NCBI GenBank assembly: GCA_902834965.1
Contig: CADFKY010000044.1
Coordinates: 1-7,682, forward strand
From: Veillonellaceae bacterium
GTDB taxonomy: Bacteria; Bacillota_C; Negativicutes; Veillonellales; Veillonellaceae
Direction of reading: 5' to 3'
Length of the DNA stretch: 7,682 nt
Numbering within the stretch: position 1 is the stretch's first letter; each line of letters starts with the position of its first letter. A model generated the notes under the pieces. The model did no database searches, was not told the DNA's origin, and worked only from the letters and a program-made list of their open reading frames with translations. Shown here piece by piece: positions 5,454 through 7,682 of this stretch. Position numbers and translations under genes: made by a program.

Positions 5454-6560
5454 ATGTCAGTATATATTCATGGTGGGCTTAGAATCCCTATAGGCGTATT
5501 ACATGGACAATATAGAAATATGAGACCTGAAATGTTAGGAGCTCAACTCATTAATGAATTAATCAATCGTTATGATATTTCACAAGTGGATGGGATCTTT
5601 TGTGGTAATGCAGTTGGTACAGGTGGGAATATTGGTCGCCTTATGGGGCTTATGACTAATTTACCGAATTCTGTTCCTGGGATTACCGTAGATATGCAAT
5701 GTGCATCAGCCTTGATGAGTATTGAGATGGCCTATACACATATTGCATCAGGTGTTATGGATTCGGCTATTGCTGGTGGTATTGAAAGTTCTTCATTACA
5801 GCCCGATAGGATGTATGCAGCTGGTGATAATCGTGAAGGCCTATATAAGGTTGCTCAGTTTAGCCCTAACGATTGTTCTCCTCTAGCTATGTTAGAAGGG
5901 GCAGAGAGGACGATTCAAAAGCATAATGTACTCAAGGAAGATTTATATCCATACATTATTGGCAGTCACCAACGGGCCATTGAGGCCTTAGATAATCCAT
6001 ATTTGCAATCTTATATTATGCCTATTACCATCGATGGAAAAGCATGTGTAGATGAATGTATTCGCCCTAAGATGAATGAGAAACTATTATCACGTATGAA
6101 GCCTTTATTAGGACCTAATTCCATTACAAATGCAGGCAATGCTTGTTTAACTCATGATGGCGCGGCTTTTGTATACGTATCTAATGAAAAAGGGCCCTTT
6201 AGAATTCATAGTATTATGCCTTGGGCGGGAAATCCTCAGTTTAGTCCAGAAGGAGCTTTAGAAAGCACAGAAGCGATTTTAAAACGCACTGGTCTAACGA
6301 TGGATGATATTGATGTAGTAGAGTGGAACGAAGCCTTTGCTATCATTGATGTTCTCTTCAATAAGGCCTATCCTAAGCATTTAGAAAAATATAATAAATT
6401 GGGTGGTGCCTTAGCGTATGGACATCCTTATGGCTGTTCTGGTGCTATATTAGCTCTTCATTGTATGGCTGCTTTAGAATCTTGTAATGGTCGCTATGGT
6501 TTGTGTGCTATTGCCGGTGCAGGCGGTACAGGAACTGCTTTGATTATGGAACGAATGTAA
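5454..6560 (+). CDS. Thiolase-family acyltransferase with atypical C-terminal active site
   Basis: Thiolases cleave 3-oxoacyl-CoA with CoA, or condense two acyl-CoAs. The 368-residue protein opens with MSVYIHGGLRIPIG, matching the thiolase start 'R-T-P-I-G'. The nucleophilic cysteine is Cys83 in VDMQCASAL, with Ala in place of the usual Gly after CAS. NEAFA (292-296) and GGALAYGHPYGCSGA (317-331, His324) are the other classical active-site loops. In the fourth loop, canonical 'YGLATLCIGGG' reads YGLCAIAGAGG (348-358): the position of the acid/base cysteine is Ala354, and the nearest Cys is Cys351. This may mean a changed mechanism or a compensating cysteine. At 368 residues it is slightly shorter than the usual ~390. 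It lies between bioY and an acyl-CoA ligase under a BirA-type promoter. As I recall, Bacillus has a BirA-linked yhfU-yhfT-yhfS set (BioY, acyl-CoA ligase, thiolase) of similar composition. Substrate unknown. Confidence 0.85.
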   Translation: MSVYIHGGLRIPIGVLHGQYRNMRPEMLGAQLINELINRYDISQVDGIFCGNAVGTGGNIGRLMGLMTNLPNSVPGITVDMQCASALMSIEMAYTHIASGVMDSAIAGGIESSSLQPDRMYAAGDNREGLYKVAQFSPNDCSPLAMLEGAERTIQKHNVLKEDLYPYIIGSHQRAIEALDNPYLQSYIMPITIDGKACVDECIRPKMNEKLLSRMKPLLGPNSITNAGNACLTHDGAAFVYVSNEKGPFRIHSIMPWAGNPQFSPEGALESTEAILKRTGLTMDDIDVVEWNEAFAIIDVLFNKAYPKHLEKYNKLGGALAYGHPYGCSGAILALHCMAALESCNGRYGLCAIAGAGGTGTALIMERM

Positions 6561-6561
6561 A

Positions 6562-7682
6562 ATGACAATTATTGAACGGTTACGACAATATAAAGACTTA
6601 AAGCCTCATAAGGTTGCTCTTATTGTAGATGATACACAGTATACATATGGTGAATTGTATGATGCTATTCTTTCAATAGATCTTGATGATACTAGTGGTA
6701 TCGTACATCTTACTCAAGTTAAAGAAACATTAAAAAATAAAGTTCTTTTAATTCAGAGTCAATCCTTTTTAGAACAACTTGTACAATGGTTAGGTGCATT
6801 GTATAGATGTTACATTCCTATGGTATGCCATAATGAAATGGATACTGAGTATATAGACGAATTAGCTCATATTATAGCTGATGAAGGCGTGTTACCATTA
6901 ACTGATTTTGGTGTACTTACATCAGGTACTACGGGGCGTCCTAAACCGTTGTGGAGAAAAGAGGAATCGTGGCGAGAGTTTTTTGATATTCAAAATAATA
7001 TCTTTCATATAAATGAAGATACAAAAATCTTTTTGCAAGGCAGCTTTAGTTTTACTGGTGTTAGTAATATGGTTGTTGCTGTCTTATGGGCAGGGGGGAC
7101 TATTGTTACTACCAGTTCCTTGCGTCCTACTCGATGGATTGAGCTGCTTGAAAGATATGAAGTAGATCATATCTATGCTCTTCTTACAAAACTTAGATTG
7201 CTCGTAAGGCATTGTAAATGTAAATTATCTGCGATTAACTATATTATTGCTGGCTCACAAGTGCTTGATTGTCATTTGATGGAGCAGTTGCAACAGCTAT
7301 GTCCTAATATGGAGTTTATTCTGTATTATGGTGCTTCTGAGCTTAACTATATAACCTATTGTACAGGTAAAGAGTGGCTAGATCGACAAGGCACTGTGGG
7401 CAGGCCATTCCCAACGGTCCGAATTAAAGCAGATGATGGGGTTATATATGTAACTACAAAATATCATATTGAAGGTATTTCCGATACATATACCGTTAAT
7501 GATTGTGGTTATATAGATACAGAGGGGTATCTTATGTTTACTGGGCGACAAGGCGATGTGGTAAACAAGGGGGGCTATAAAATATCTATTCCATCCATGG
7601 AAACTTATTTGCAATCTATAGATGGTGTCTCAGAAGTAGCTATTATCGATATCATAGATGATGTAAAAGGGGAAGATTTTGT
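6562..7682 (+). CDS. ANL-superfamily acyl-CoA ligase (AMP-forming), 3'-partial
   Basis: The frame is open for 373 codons to the window end without a stop. These enzymes activate a carboxylic acid with ATP as acyl-AMP and transfer it to CoA. Motifs in order: KVALIVDDTQYTYGEL near the N-terminus, the P-loop LTSGTTGRPK (residues 119-128, ANL core A3), YYGASEL (255-261, A5), the ATP-ribose Asp in NDCGYID (313-319, A7) and GRQGDVVNKGGYKI (328-341, A8). The A10 lysine lies beyond the window. The P-loop comes early, so the N-terminal region is short relative to long-chain ligases, resembling small members such as MenE-type enzymes. The ATG is one base after the thiolase stop with only a weak GGA (6548-6550) upstream, so it is probably translationally coupled. 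A substrate cannot be named. Pimelate, another dicarboxylate or a fatty acid are possibilities suggested by the biotin context. Confidence 0.85.
   Translation, partial: MTIIERLRQYKDLKPHKVALIVDDTQYTYGELYDAILSIDLDDTSGIVHLTQVKETLKNKVLLIQSQSFLEQLVQWLGALYRCYIPMVCHNEMDTEYIDELAHIIADEGVLPLTDFGVLTSGTTGRPKPLWRKEESWREFFDIQNNIFHINEDTKIFLQGSFSFTGVSNMVVAVLWAGGTIVTTSSLRPTRWIELLERYEVDHIYALLTKLRLLVRHCKCKLSAINYIIAGSQVLDCHLMEQLQQLCPNMEFILYYGASELNYITYCTGKEWLDRQGTVGRPFPTVRIKADDGVIYVTTKYHIEGISDTYTVNDCGYIDTEGYLMFTGRQGDVVNKGGYKISIPSMETYLQSIDGVSEVAIIDIIDDVKGEDF

Noticed and set aside
7378..7614. Minus-strand open frame of 78 codons
   Set aside because: It is antisense to the conserved A7-A8 motifs of the acyl-CoA ligase and shows no protein family features.
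1..7682. Mobile elements, CRISPR arrays, tRNA or rRNA genes
   Set aside because: No transposase, terminal repeats, spaced direct repeats or RNA-gene signatures were seen; the window is compact coding DNA.

Overview
The window looks like chromosomal DNA of a diderm Firmicute (class Negativicutes), most likely Veillonella or a close relative. The reasons are AT-rich coding DNA with Firmicute-style GGAGG ribosome sites, together with genes for an outer membrane: an LptD-type LPS transporter and two exported proteins, one carrying degenerate 'L-x3-VYG-xn-SL-x2-RV' repeats. The genus is inferred from the look of the genes and no database was searched. All genes are on the + strand, are tightly packed, and no gap exceeds about 160 bases.

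Region 1 (1-508): the tail of a small exported protein gene that misses only its first codon or two, closed by a 12-bp hairpin terminator. Region 2 (509-4189): an apparent envelope operon preceded by a 17-bp near-perfect palindrome. It holds an exported repeat protein with an acidic tail (552-1670), a compact LptD/OstA-family protein (1708-3261) and the UTP-glucose-1-phosphate uridylyltransferase galU (3275-4138), ended by a strong 17-bp-stem terminator. LptD places LPS in the outer membrane, and GalU supplies UDP-glucose for surface glycans.

Region 3 (4190-7682, running off the window): a biotin-linked operon. A near-consensus sigma-A promoter (TTGACT, 17 nt, TATAAT) is overlapped by an inverted repeat with the BirA operator architecture (TTGTCAACA, 15 nt, TGTTGACTA), so the operon is probably repressed when biotin is plentiful. 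It encodes a MaoC/hotdog-type hydratase (4300-4866), the biotin transporter S-component BioY (4875-5387), a thiolase-family enzyme (5454-6560) and an ANL-superfamily acyl-CoA ligase (6562 to the window end). A 13-bp hairpin terminator between bioY and the thiolase probably lowers expression of the last two genes.

The most interesting feature is this third region. A biotin importer and three beta-oxidation-like enzymes sit behind one BirA-type operator, and the thiolase lacks the usual second catalytic cysteine. A role in making, salvaging or recycling a pimeloyl-type biotin precursor is a reasonable hypothesis but is not shown by the sequence.
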